Shown here piece by piece: positions 1 to 8,380 of a DNA stretch of 64,000 nucleotides (positions are counted from its first letter, which is position 1; every line of letters begins with the position of its first letter). Origin of the DNA: Dyella ginsengisoli LA-4 (GTDB lineage: Bacteria; Pseudomonadota; Gammaproteobacteria; Xanthomonadales; Rhodanobacteraceae); assembly GCF_000334915.1 (NCBI RefSeq), contig NZ_AMSF01000085.1, positions 60,572-124,571 on the forward strand, in the 5' to 3' direction. Below the pieces are notes generated by a model. The model saw only the letters and a program-made list of their open reading frames with translations, was not told the origin of the DNA and did no database searches. The position numbers were made by a program, and so were the translations under genes.

Positions 1-305
1 TGCTCGACATTGTCCGGATCGAGTTGCAGGGCGCGTCGATAAGCGGCCTCGGCCTCCTGTTCGCGCCCGGCGCTGCGTAGCGCAGTCGCGTAATTGCCCC
101 AGTGCAATCCACTGTCGGGATGGCTCTCGGCCAGCGCCGCATACAGCGGCACCGCCTCGGCAAGACGCGCCTGCTGCTGCAGGCTGATCGCCAGGAACAG
201 GGTCAGATCGGAATCGCCCGGACGAGCGGCCAGGGCATCGCGGGACAGCCGCTCCGCAAGCTCCGGCCGACCGGTCTGCAGGGCGCTGAGAATGTCGTTG
301 ATCAC
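1..305 (-). CDS. TPR-repeat protein, N-terminal fragment
   Basis: The reading frame opens with GTG at 305 and runs off the left edge, so only about 101 residues are visible. They form helix-turn-helix pairs typical of tetratricopeptide repeats: an ALRSAGREQEAEAAYRRAL stretch is followed by QLDPDN, the usual TPR linker. There is no signal peptide, so the visible part should be cytoplasmic. It lies 85 bases downstream of a TonB receptor on the same strand. In Xanthomonadales such receptors are often followed by TPR proteins fused to a sulfotransferase or a hydroxylase domain, but the part that would show this is outside the window. The start codon lacks a clear Shine-Dalgarno sequence and is the least certain point. 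Confidence 0.6.
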   Translation of the reverse strand, partial: MINDILSALQTGRPELAERLSRDALAARPGDSDLTLFLAISLQQQARLAEAVPLYAALAESHPDSGLHWGNYATALRSAGREQEAEAAYRRALQLDPDNVE

Positions 306-319
306 GGGAAACGCTTTTC

Positions 320-356
320 GGAAAAGGAAAGGCCGCGCGGGTTGCCCCGCGCGGCC
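320..356 (-). terminator. Rho-independent terminator after TonB receptor gene
   Basis: GGCCGCGCGGG (331-341) pairs with CCCGCGCGGCC up to 356. On the minus strand the hairpin is followed by TTTCCTTTTCC. It sits 35 bases past the receptor stop codon, so it should largely separate the receptor transcript from the TPR gene. Confidence 0.75.
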
Positions 357-390
357 CTCCAGCTTCAGCTACTCAATGCGTTCCAGTCAA

Positions 391-3342
391 TCAGAACGTC
401 ACGGTCACGCGAGCCCAGTAGTAGCGGCCCTGCAGATCGAAATCGCTCGGATCGGTGTTGGCGTTGAGGGTGTTGTTCGCGTACAGGAACGGCGGCTTCT
501 TGTCGAAAGCGTTGTTGATGCCGAGATCCACGCGGGTGTTGAGCGGCTCGAAGTTGTAGCCGACCTGCACGTCGTTGTAGACCGTGGCGCCGTACTTGAA
601 CTCGTAGCCTGCGAGGCCCTGCACCGGGTTGGTGTCCTGCGACGGGCTCTTCGAGCCGTTGCGGAACGCGCCGATGTAGCGCATGCGCCAGGAGGCGCTC
701 CAGTTGTCCAGGTTCCAGTTCACGAAGGTGTTGCCGCGCCAGCGCGGGAACAGGCACACGCCACCGCCGCTCGGGCAGGTCGAGGCCGCACCCGAACCGA
801 ACGGCTGGAAGTGGCCCGCGTCGTGGTAGACGGTGTTCGCCGCGGTACCCGGTGCGGTCTGCTGGTCGTAACGCGACAGGTAGGTCGCATCCAGGCCCAC
901 CACGAAGGTGCCGAAGGAGAACTGCGGCAGCTTGTAGCGACCGGAGATATCCACACCGCCCACGTCGGTACGGCCGAGGTTGCCGGTCGGCTCGACGATC
1001 TGGGTGATCTGACCCGGGTTGGCGCTGCCGGCCGGGGCACGGCTGATCAGCGGGCAGTACTGGGTCGCGCCGTTGTAGCAGAGGTCCAGCACGGTCTGGG
1101 CGCCGATCGCCGAGATCGTGTCATTCAGGTAGACCTTCCAGATGTCGGCACTGAACGACAGGCCCGGCACATAGCTCGGCGAGTACACGAAGCCCCAGTC
1201 GAACGACTTGCCGCGCTCCGGACCCAGCGGGAAGTTCGCGTACTGCGAACCGGAGATCACGCCCTTGATCTGCTGGCCGAGGGCCACGTCGCGGTTGACG
1301 AAGCTGCCATCGGTCGGCACGCCCACGCAGGCCGGGTTGCCGGCAGTGGTGGTGCCGTCGCAGGGATCGCTGGCGAGCTTCGGCGCGTCGCTGATCGGCG
1401 AGTTGTACACGTCGCCGATGGTCGGCGCACGGAACACCTTCGACACCGTGCCGCGCAGCAGCAGGTCGGAGATCGGGCGATATTCCACCGCGAACTTGGT
1501 GTTGTTGGTGCTGCCGAAGGTGCTGAACTTGGAGTAGCGGTCACCGATGGTGACGTTCAGCGCCTGCACGCCCGGCAGGTCGCTCAGTACCGGGATGAAC
1601 GCCTCGGCGTAGCCTTCCTTGACGTTGTAGCCACCACGCAGCGGCGAGGAGCACTGGCTGCCCAGGGTGCAGTTACCGGTGGCCGGGTCGATCAGCAGCA
1701 GCGGATCGATCTCCGAGTGGGTGTACTCCTTCCGGTAGGACACGCCTGCCGCCAGCTGGACCGTGCCGGCCGGCAGCTCGAACAGGCCACCGTTGACGTC
1801 GGCCGAGTAGGTGCGCTCGATCGAGAAGTTGTTGCTGATCGCCGGAACGGCAGCTGCCTGCAGGGCGGCGACCGAGTTCGGATCGAACAGGTTGAACGGG
1901 TTGAACGGGGTGCAGCCGTTGGCGCCGGAATCGCAGACCACCTGGCCGGTGGCCGGATCCAGGTGCGACGGGCCCAGGTCGGCGTTCAGCTTGTCCTGAT
2001 TCGGCAGGCCGCGGGTCACGATCTGCTGGGAGAAGTGGCCGTACCCCATGCCCACGTCCCAGTTCCAGTCGTGGTCAAGGAAGGTGAAGTCGCCCTTGAA
2101 ACCGGTGTGGATCTGGTCGGTGCTGGTGCCGTAGTTGGCCGAGCGGTTGCCGGCCGAGACCAGACGCGCACGGTAGTCGTTGCCGGCGGAGGAGAACTCC
2201 ACGCCGAACGGGTTGTAGTACGAGTTGGCCGAGATCACCGCACCGTACGGGGCACCGAGCAGCGCCGGAGCCAGCTGGAAGCCCGAGCTGGTCTTGTTGT
2301 GGTAGCCGTCGAAGTAGGCCTGGACGTGGTCACCCAGGTTGTAGGTGCCCTTCAGGAACATGCTGGTGCGTTCCTGCGGGGTCTGGATCAGGTTGACCGT
2401 CGCGTAGTTGTACTTGTCGGCATTGGTGAAGCAGTGGTAGTCCGTCGCCGCGTTCTGGCCGCTGGCACCCGGGTTCAGCGCAACGTTCTTGCAGCCGTAC
2501 TGGGCGGCCAGGCTGCCCGCCTGGAACGAGCCGTCCGGATTGACACCCGGCAGCTGGATGTTGCCGTAGGCCGGGAAGCTGGAGCCGCCGACGTAGCTGT
2601 AGACCGGGGTCTGGCTGCTGCCGAACACCGACACCGAGTTCTTCGAGAAGTCGCGGTTCTTCGCGAGCACCGCCTCGGTCTTGTTGTAGTCGATGCCGCC
2701 CATGATGCTGCCCTTGTCCGACGTCTGGCCGAACGTGAAGGTGTAACCCTTCGAGCGGCCGTCAGCATGGCCGGACTGGCCGTAGTTCACGGCGAACTGG
2801 GCGCCCTGGTAGTCCTTCTTCAGGACAAAGTTGACCACGCCGCCGATCGCGTCGGAGCCGTACACCGAGGACGCGCCGTCGGTCAGCACTTCGATGCGCT
2901 CGATCATGTCGGCCGGGATCGAGTTCGGATCGCCGTTGATGATGCGCTTGCCGTCGATCAGGATCAGGGTGCGCTGGCTGCCCAGGCCGCGCAGGCCCAC
3001 GCTGCTGCCACCGGTGCCGCCGGCGTTGTTCACCTGCGGGTTGACGTTGCCGCCGGTCACCGCCGGAAGCTGCTGGACGATGTCACCCAGGGTCAGCTTG
3101 CCGGTGGCCTTGATCTGGGCCGCGTCGATGGTGACCACCGGGTTGGAGGTCTCCAGGTCCACGCGACGGATGTGCGAACCGGTGACGGTGATGGTCTGAA
3201 GCGTGGTGGCGTCCTTCTGGTCCGCCGGCTTCTGATTGGCGTCCTGCGCGAACGCAGGCATGGCGACGCCGGCCGCAATCACGGCGCCGATCGTCAGGGC
3301 CGTCCGCACGGACGTGGCCAGTTTGTTCGTATTGATATTCAC
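391..3342 (-). CDS. TonB-dependent outer-membrane receptor
   Basis: This is a 983-residue outer-membrane beta-barrel transporter of unknown substrate, energised by TonB-ExbBD. The signal peptide ends at AFA-QD near residue 33. A TonB box (TLQTITVTGS) follows, then a plug domain with the VGLRGLGSQRTLILIDGKR and RIEVLTDGASSVYGSDAIGG motifs (about 110-180). A long 22-strand barrel ends in the aromatic residue expected for BAM recognition (ARVTVTF). The start is GTG, chosen because GGGAGGG lies at the right distance and the signal peptide begins directly after it. The style is the SHIRRVDLET receptor group that is greatly expanded in Xanthomonadales. Substrate cannot be predicted; the neighbours give no transport partner. 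Confidence 0.93.
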   Translation of the reverse strand: MNINTNKLATSVRTALTIGAVIAAGVAMPAFAQDANQKPADQKDATTLQTITVTGSHIRRVDLETSNPVVTIDAAQIKATGKLTLGDIVQQLPAVTGGNVNPQVNNAGGTGGSSVGLRGLGSQRTLILIDGKRIINGDPNSIPADMIERIEVLTDGASSVYGSDAIGGVVNFVLKKDYQGAQFAVNYGQSGHADGRSKGYTFTFGQTSDKGSIMGGIDYNKTEAVLAKNRDFSKNSVSVFGSSQTPVYSYVGGSSFPAYGNIQLPGVNPDGSFQAGSLAAQYGCKNVALNPGASGQNAATDYHCFTNADKYNYATVNLIQTPQERTSMFLKGTYNLGDHVQAYFDGYHNKTSSGFQLAPALLGAPYGAVISANSYYNPFGVEFSSAGNDYRARLVSAGNRSANYGTSTDQIHTGFKGDFTFLDHDWNWDVGMGYGHFSQQIVTRGLPNQDKLNADLGPSHLDPATGQVVCDSGANGCTPFNPFNLFDPNSVAALQAAAVPAISNNFSIERTYSADVNGGLFELPAGTVQLAAGVSYRKEYTHSEIDPLLLIDPATGNCTLGSQCSSPLRGGYNVKEGYAEAFIPVLSDLPGVQALNVTIGDRYSKFSTFGSTNNTKFAVEYRPISDLLLRGTVSKVFRAPTIGDVYNSPISDAPKLASDPCDGTTTAGNPACVGVPTDGSFVNRDVALGQQIKGVISGSQYANFPLGPERGKSFDWGFVYSPSYVPGLSFSADIWKVYLNDTISAIGAQTVLDLCYNGATQYCPLISRAPAGSANPGQITQIVEPTGNLGRTDVGGVDISGRYKLPQFSFGTFVVGLDATYLSRYDQQTAPGTAANTVYHDAGHFQPFGSGAASTCPSGGGVCLFPRWRGNTFVNWNLDNWSASWRMRYIGAFRNGSKSPSQDTNPVQGLAGYEFKYGATVYNDVQVGYNFEPLNTRVDLGINNAFDKKPPFLYANNTLNANTDPSDFDLQGRYYWARVTVTF

Positions 3343-3368
3343 AACAACCCTCCCAAGAAAGGCAATAC

Positions 3369-3387
3369 AAAAAAAAGGGGTTTTTTT
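3369..3387 (-). other. A8-G4-T7 tract in receptor 5' leader
   Basis: Eight A, four G and seven T form a 7-bp all A:T hairpin with a four-base loop. It lies inside the predicted untranslated leader of the TonB receptor, about 30 bases upstream of its ribosome site. On the transcript it reads A7-C4-U8, so it could act as a weak attenuator or a slippage site. The role is inferred only. Confidence 0.35.
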
Positions 3388-3449
3388 ACGTGGGGATACA
3401 TATGGTTGCGCAAGAACTTACAGTCTCCTTCTGAAGTTCGAGACTCCCC

Positions 3450-3478
3450 TTTATCACGTTTTTCTTACATCCGGTCAA
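3450..3478 (-). promoter_or_regulatory. Sigma-70-like promoter of TonB receptor
   Basis: On the minus strand TTGACC (3478-3473) is followed after 17 bases by GATAAA (3455-3450). This predicts a leader of roughly 100 bases before the GTG start at 3342. Match is 5/6 and 4/6 to consensus with ideal spacing. Confidence 0.55.
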
Positions 3479-3559
3479 CGGTTGATTTGTGAAGCCGGAC
3501 GAGGCAGGAAGGGGAGTTGTCCTGCCGAAAACCGCATCAGGGCGCCATTCGGCGGCGCT

Positions 3560-4348
3560 TCAGGGCTCGATGTCCTCCTCGAAGCGCAGGTGCTTCACGC
3601 TGCGCCCGTGCCGACGTACCAGTTTCAGAGCCTCCACGCCGATGCGGATGTGCCTCTCGACGAACTGGCCGGTGACTTTCTGGTCGCTGGCCTCGGTCTT
3701 CACGCCCTCGGGAATCATCGGCTGATCGGATACCAGCAGCAGTGCGCCGCAGGGGATGCCGTTGGCGAATCCGGCCGCGAAGATCGTGGCAGTCTCCATA
3801 TCGACCGCCATGCAGCGGGTACGCCTGAGGTAATCCTTGAAACCATCGTCGTGCTCCCAGACCCGGCGATTGGTGGTGTAGACGGTACCGGTCCAGTAGT
3901 CGTAGCCGAGGTCGCGGATCATCGTCGACACGCCGCGCTGCAGCTGGAAAGCCGGCAGCGCCGGCACCTCCGGCGGCAGGTAGTCGTTCGAGGTGCCCTC
4001 GCCGCGGATCGCGGCGATCGGCAGCACCAGGTCGCCGATCTGATTCTTCTTCTTCAGCCCGCCGCACTTGCCCAGGAACAGCGCCGCCCTGGGGCTGATC
4101 GCGCCTAGCAGGTCCATCACGGTGGCGGCGTTGGGGCTGCCCATGCCGAAGTTGATCAGGGTGATGCCATCGGCGGTGGCGTTGGGCATGGGCCGGTCGC
4201 GGCCACGCACCTCCACGCCGTGCCACTGGGCGAACAGATCCACGTAGTGGCCGAAGTTGGTCAGCAGGATGTGCTGGCCGAACTCCTCCAGCGGGGTGCC
4301 GGTGTAGCGTGGCAACCAGTTGGAGACGATTTCTTGCTTGTTTTTCAT
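3560..4348 (-). CDS. amn: AMP nucleosidase, short form
   Basis: Hydrolyses AMP to adenine and ribose 5-phosphate, linking purine salvage to adenylate pool control in the cytosol. The 262-residue protein is a single PNP/UDP-phosphorylase fold domain. NFGHYVDLFA, LINFGMGSPNAATVMDLL and LFLGKCGGLKKK mark the nucleoside and phosphate pockets, and the VDMETATIFAAGF motif near 180 carries the conserved ribose-binding Glu. The E. coli enzyme is about 480 residues and carries an N-terminal regulatory domain that is absent here, so this is the compact AMN-like type. The ATG at 4348 is the only good start before the conserved core. It is transcribed away from degV; the 257-base gap between them probably holds both promoters, with TATAAC near 4423-4428 as a possible -10 for this gene. 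Confidence 0.9.
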   Translation of the reverse strand: MKNKQEIVSNWLPRYTGTPLEEFGQHILLTNFGHYVDLFAQWHGVEVRGRDRPMPNATADGITLINFGMGSPNAATVMDLLGAISPRAALFLGKCGGLKKKNQIGDLVLPIAAIRGEGTSNDYLPPEVPALPAFQLQRGVSTMIRDLGYDYWTGTVYTTNRRVWEHDDGFKDYLRRTRCMAVDMETATIFAAGFANGIPCGALLLVSDQPMIPEGVKTEASDQKVTGQFVERHIRIGVEALKLVRRHGRSVKHLRFEEDIEP

Positions 4349-4605
4349 GGGACCTCGGGAGGTCGGCGCGGTCGCAACGGCCGCGCGTTACCGGCGACGC
4401 CACGCCGGCAAGATGCCAAATGTTATAGCCCGGCATTCTAGGCGGGCGGCGACAGCGACCGCCAGTGAAGGGACCGCTCAAGACGCCCGGAGCCGGGTCG
4501 ATATGCTGGCGACGAGGCTCCCACTGGGCGCATGGATGCGAGGTACGTCACGGCACCGGGGGCCGTGTTATGTTCGGCGCGCCTTCCGGGAGGGTTATCA
4601 AGACT

Positions 4606-5550
4606 ATGCGCATGGGCCTTGCAATCGACGCATCCTGCGACCTGCCGCAGGCGTTCATCAAAGAACACGACATCGCGGTGATGCCGATTGCCGTGCATGT
4701 CGACAAGGACACGTTCAAGGACGACCGAAACCCGGCGGAAATCCAGCGCTTCCTCGACCAGAAGATGGGCAGCCGGAGTCACTCCGCTTCGACCGAACCC
4801 TGTTCGGTGGAAGACGTGCAGAAGCTTTTCCTCGAGAAGCTGGTACTGGAAAAGGACTGCGTGTTCTGCCTCACCATCACCGCCACGCGCAGCCCGATCA
4901 ACGACCACGTGATCAAGGCCAGCTTCGCGGTGCTCAAGCACTACCGCGACGTGCGCGACCAGACCACCATGCCCGGCCCGTTCCTGATGCGGGTGATCGA
5001 CACCCGCACGCTGTTCGCAGGCGCTGCGCCGGCGATCGTCGAAGCGACCCGGCTGTTCAAGAGTGGCGAGGCGCCGGCGGCCATCCGCGAGCGGCTGACC
5101 TACATCGCCAACAATTCCTACGGCTACATGCTGCCGCGCGACCTGTACTACCTGCGCGCCCGCGCCAAGACCAAGGGCGACCGCAGCGTCGGCCTGTTCA
5201 GCGCGGTGATGGGTTCGGCGCTGGACATCAAGCCGCTGCTGCGCGGCTATCGCGGAGAGACCGCCCCGGTTGGCAAGGTCCGCGGCTTCGAGCATGGCGC
5301 CGAGACGCTGTTCGACTACGTCAGCAAGCGGGTGCATGCCGGCCTGCTGGTACCGGTGGTCTGCATCAGTTACGGCGGCGACCTGGCCGACGTGCCCAAG
5401 CTGGCGGGATTCGAGGCGCTCAAGGCCGCCTGCGAGGAGTGCAAGGTGGAACTGATGGTCGCCCCGATGAGCATCACCGGCATGGTCAACGTCGGCGAGG
5501 GCGCCCTGACCGTCGGCTTTGCCGCGGAAGAGCACGTCGCCGAGTTCTGA
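4606..5550 (+). CDS. DegV family fatty-acid-binding protein
   Basis: Members of this family bind one acyl chain; in Gram-positive bacteria (FakB) they present it to the kinase FakA. The 314-residue protein starts GLAIDASCDLP, the canonical first strand with the Asp of the lipid-headgroup pocket. It has SASTEPCSVEDV (the conserved Ser loop) near 57 and ends in the second alpha/beta domain (VVCISYGGDLADVP, MSITGMVNVGEGALTVGF). I chose ATG 4606 because GGGAGGG lies upstream; an in-frame ATG at 4570 would add 12 residues with no homology. No FakA-like kinase is in the window, so the partner is unknown. Family assignment is firm; physiological role is inferred. Confidence 0.88.
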   Translation: MRMGLAIDASCDLPQAFIKEHDIAVMPIAVHVDKDTFKDDRNPAEIQRFLDQKMGSRSHSASTEPCSVEDVQKLFLEKLVLEKDCVFCLTITATRSPINDHVIKASFAVLKHYRDVRDQTTMPGPFLMRVIDTRTLFAGAAPAIVEATRLFKSGEAPAAIRERLTYIANNSYGYMLPRDLYYLRARAKTKGDRSVGLFSAVMGSALDIKPLLRGYRGETAPVGKVRGFEHGAETLFDYVSKRVHAGLLVPVVCISYGGDLADVPKLAGFEALKAACEECKVELMVAPMSITGMVNVGEGALTVGFAAEEHVAEF

Positions 5551-5584
5551 CCCGGCCCAGCCCCGAGCCTGCACGGCATACGCC

Positions 5585-6232
5585 ATGGTCGCCCGCCGCC
5601 TGCTGCTGATGCTGGTCGCCACGCTGTTGTCGGTACCGGTCGCGGCGGAAACCGCCTACAAGTGCACGGCTGCCAACGGCCGGGTGAGCTACCAGGATGC
5701 ACCGTGCCCTGCCCGGGCGAAGCAGCAGGCCATTACGCTCGCCGCGCCCGGGCCGGCCGCCCCGCCTCCGCCCGATACCGCGGCTCCGGCGCCGCCCCCG
5801 GTTGCGGTCACGATGCCGATGGCAGCCCCCCCACCTGCCGCGCCCCTGCCCATGCTCTACCGCTGCCAGAAAGCGACAGACGGCTCCCTCTATACGAGCG
5901 CGAATGGCCAGCCGGCACCTTATGCCGTTCCGTTCGGAGTGCTCGGAGCGGCAAGCCAGCCCCTGGGGTCGGTCTACGGACTCGGTGGCGCGGGTGCCTC
6001 GGCGCCGGAACTCAACCGGGGCAAGGTGACCCCGGGCCTGGTCGCCAACAACTACGTGTGGGTGCGCGATGCCTGCCGCCCTCTCGACGCCCGGGAAACC
6101 TGCGAGGCATTGCAACAGCAGTACGACGAGAACGAACACAAGCTCCAGCAGGCCTTTCAAAGCGAGCAGGCCCCTTTCGTCAAACGCGAGGCCGAGCTCG
6201 AGGCACAACTGGCGAACTGCGCCTCGCACTGA
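5585..6232 (+). CDS. DUF4124 periplasmic protein
   Basis: This 215-residue exported protein has a signal peptide (LLLMLVATLLSVPVAAE, cleavage after VAA near residue 21). A short DUF4124 module follows: YKCTAANGRVSYQDAPCPARA, with two Cys that could form a disulfide. The middle (about 50-90) is Pro/Ala-rich and probably unstructured. The C-terminal half has four more Cys-bearing segments and a helical, charged tail (LQQQYDENEHKLQQAFQSEQ) that could form a coiled coil. DUF4124 proteins are common and numerous in Xanthomonadales and have no assigned biochemical function. It follows degV by 34 bases on the same strand and may share its transcript. Confidence 0.8.
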   Translation: MVARRLLLMLVATLLSVPVAAETAYKCTAANGRVSYQDAPCPARAKQQAITLAAPGPAAPPPPDTAAPAPPPVAVTMPMAAPPPAAPLPMLYRCQKATDGSLYTSANGQPAPYAVPFGVLGAASQPLGSVYGLGGAGASAPELNRGKVTPGLVANNYVWVRDACRPLDARETCEALQQQYDENEHKLQQAFQSEQAPFVKREAELEAQLANCASH

Positions 6233-6297
6233 GCGATTCCTGCGCAAGGTGATGCAACCGACTGCAGCACGGGGCTTTGCCGGAACCACCCACAGGC

Positions 6298-6446
6298 TTG
6301 TCCACAGGCGATCCCCAGAAGCTGTGGAAAACACCCGCCGACATTGGTCAGAACGTCATCGATCCGCTGAAAACCCTTGCGTGGCGAGACGTTGCAGGGC
6401 CCATCCACAAGCTTGTCCGGGAGCTATCCACAGCTGCTGTGGAAAA
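6298..6446. repeat. Cluster of DnaA-box-like palindromic repeats
   Basis: Within 150 intergenic bases there are TTGTCCACA (6298-6306), TGTGGAAAA (6323-6331), CCATCCACA (6401-6409), CTATCCACA (6424-6432) and TGTGGAAAA (6438-6446). Each is within one or two bases of the DnaA box TTATCCACA or its complement. The last two face each other as an inverted repeat with arms ending CCACAGC / GCTGTGG. The same palindrome family occurs before priA at 13308-13330. The block lies between convergent genes, so it is not a promoter. Confidence 0.6.
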
Positions 6447-6454
6447 CGCGGGCA

Positions 6455-7237
6455 TCAGAAGCCGTAGCTGACAAAGCCTCCGTCCACCGCCAGCACCTGG
6501 CCGGTGATGTAACTGGCGGCGGGCAGGCACAGGAAGGCAATCGCCGCGGCAACTTCCTCCGGCTCGCCGATGCGCCGCAGCGGGGTGTGATCGAGTACTT
6601 CCTCCAGGTAATCCGGATCGGCCAGCGGCCCGTCGGTACGCTGGGTGCGGATGTACCACGGCGCGACTGCGTTCACGCGGATGCCGTCGGTGGCCCACTC
6701 GACGGCCAGGTTGCGGGTCAACTGGTGCAACGCCGCCTTGGTCATGCCGTACGGCGAGCCGGTGCGCACATGGGTCGTGCCGGACACCGAGCCGACATTG
6801 ACGATCGCCGCGTTGCCATGTTCGGCCAGATGCGGATGCGCCAGCCGGCACATCTCGAAGGCGGAAAACAGGTTCTGCTCGAAGATCGCCCGATAGTCGC
6901 CGGCCGCATAATCCAGCGTGGGCATCGACTGGTTGCCGCCTGCGTTGTTGACCAGCAGCGACAGCGGCATGTCCAGGTCGCGCACCCAGTCGAACACGGC
7001 CAGCCGGTCCTCCGGCTCGGCCAGGTCGGCGGCGAAGGCGAGGACCTCGATGTCCGGAAAGTCGTCGGCCAGGTCGAGCCGGACCTGCTCCAGGTAGTCC
7101 TCGTCGCGCGCGACCAGCAGCAGGTCGGCCCCCAGACCGGCCAGCTCCCTCGCCGTGGCATGGCCAATACCCTTGCTGGCTCCGGTGACCAGCGCCGCGT
7201 GTCCGTGCAATTGCCAGGCGTCGATACGTGCGTTCAT
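6455..7237 (-). CDS. Short-chain dehydrogenase (tropinone-reductase-like)
   Basis: NAD(P)-dependent oxidoreductase of 260 residues with the classical SDR layout: TGASKGIG cofactor loop (about 18-25), an acidic residue after beta-3 (AADLAEPED), NNAGG near 97, and the catalytic Ser-Tyr-Lys triad (SVSGT ... YGMTK). The C-terminus is the usual VLAVDGGFVSYGF closing motif. The closest named group is tropinone reductase-like SDRs, but substrates in that group vary widely and none can be assigned here. It has no same-strand partner and ends nine bases from the DnaA-box-like palindrome. Confidence 0.85.
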   Translation of the reverse strand: MNARIDAWQLHGHAALVTGASKGIGHATARELAGLGADLLLVARDEDYLEQVRLDLADDFPDIEVLAFAADLAEPEDRLAVFDWVRDLDMPLSLLVNNAGGNQSMPTLDYAAGDYRAIFEQNLFSAFEMCRLAHPHLAEHGNAAIVNVGSVSGTTHVRTGSPYGMTKAALHQLTRNLAVEWATDGIRVNAVAPWYIRTQRTDGPLADPDYLEEVLDHTPLRRIGEPEEVAAAIAFLCLPAASYITGQVLAVDGGFVSYGF

Positions 7238-7336
7238 GGGGCGAGCTTAAAGCGCGATCCGCACGCCGTGCCAGCGGCCTTGCCGCTGTCGCCGAGGGGC
7301 GGGACACTGATCGCATCCACGCCGGGAGTCGATGCC

Positions 7337-7561
7337 ATGAACGTACGTCCGATGATCGTTGCGCTGTCGGCAACGCTGGTGCTCGCCGCCTGCTCGGGCA
7401 AGCCGCCGGCACCCCGCGCTGGGCAGGATGCCCAGGCCAAGCGGGTGGCCACGCCGTGGGACGGCATGAAGAAGGACGAGCAGCGCGCCAAGGATGTCCA
7501 GAAGGTGGTCGACCAGCAGGCTGCCGAGCAACGCAAACAGATCGAAGCCGCCAGCCAGTGA
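7337..7561 (+). CDS. Small lipoprotein, 74 residues
   Basis: A 74-residue protein with a lipoprotein signal: LSATLVLAAC, lipidated Cys at 19. The mature part is short and highly charged (KKDEQRAKDVQKVVDQQAAEQRKQIE) and should form one amphipathic helix, as in small periplasmic spacer lipoproteins. Its TGA overlaps the GTG start of the following ABC ATPase gene (GTGA), so the two are translationally coupled. Function unknown; coupling suggests it may serve the same envelope process as the ATPase. Confidence 0.8.
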   Translation: MNVRPMIVALSATLVLAACSGKPPAPRAGQDAQAKRVATPWDGMKKDEQRAKDVQKVVDQQAAEQRKQIEAASQ

Positions 7562-8376
7562 GCGATCCGGCCACCGGGATCGACCGCGCCCCCCTGCTGG
7601 AGATCGACGACGCCACCGTACTGCGGGGCGATCACGCCGCGCTCGATCACCTCACCCTGCGCATCGACCGCGGCGAGCACACTGCCATTCTCGGCCGCAA
7701 TGGCTCGGGCAAGTCCACCCTGGTGCGCTTGGTCGCGCGCGAACTGCACGCACTGGCCCGCACCGGAGCAACCGCACCGGTGCGCGTGCTGGGGCGCGAA
7801 CGCTGGAACATCGCCGAATTGCGCGGACGACTGGGGATCGTCTCGCCCGCCCTGCAGCAGCTGTTGGGAAATGAAACCGGCAACGAAGTGCTGACCTCGG
7901 TGGAATCGGCCTTCTTCGCTGCCCACGACACCTGGGGTCGCACGGTCACTCCGACCATGCGTCGGCACGCACGTGAGGCGCTGGAACTGGCAGGCGCCTC
8001 GTCCCTGATCGGTCGCCCGCTGGCCAGCCTGTCGACCGGCGAGGCACGCCGGGTGCTGATCGCCCGGGCGCTGGTGCACCGCCCCTTGGCGCTGTTGCTG
8101 GACGAGCCCTGCGCCGGCCTGGACATGACGGCCCGGCGTGCCTTCCTCGAGCAGCTGCGCGGGCTGGCCCGAGGCGGCACGACGCTGCTGATGGTGACCC
8201 ATCACGTGGAGGAGATCGTGCCCGAGATCGGCCGCGTGGTGCTGCTTCACCGCGGCCGCGTGCTGGCCGACGGCCCATGCGGGCGGGTGCTGCGCGACGA
8301 GCCGCTCAGCGCTGCGTTCGAGGCGGCGGTGTCGGTCCGTCAGCGCGACGGCTGGTACAGCGCCGCGCTGGCCTGA
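7558..8376 (+). CDS. ABC transporter ATP-binding protein, ModF/YlmA-like
   Basis: Single nucleotide-binding domain of 272 residues: Walker A GRNGSGKS (about 47-54), ABC signature LSTGEARR, Walker B LLLDEPCAGLD and the H-loop VTHH. The usual LSGGQ is changed to LSTGE, a common variant in this group. The start is the GTG inside the stop of the lipoprotein gene; no better start lies downstream before Walker A. No permease gene is adjacent, so it is either an orphan ATPase working with a distant membrane protein or a non-transport ABC protein like ModF. Substrate unknown. It converges on sppA with a four-base gap. Confidence 0.87.
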   Translation: MSDPATGIDRAPLLEIDDATVLRGDHAALDHLTLRIDRGEHTAILGRNGSGKSTLVRLVARELHALARTGATAPVRVLGRERWNIAELRGRLGIVSPALQQLLGNETGNEVLTSVESAFFAAHDTWGRTVTPTMRRHAREALELAGASSLIGRPLASLSTGEARRVLIARALVHRPLALLLDEPCAGLDMTARRAFLEQLRGLARGGTTLLMVTHHVEEIVPEIGRVVLLHRGRVLADGPCGRVLRDEPLSAAFEAAVSVRQRDGWYSAALA

Positions 8377-8380
8377 GCGG

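Noticed and set aside
94..3492. Very long plus-strand open frame (over 1100 codons) opposite the TonB receptor
   Set aside because: It mirrors the receptor codons in a GC-rich genome, where antisense frames rarely hit stops. It has repetitive Val/Ala/Arg/His composition and no domain.
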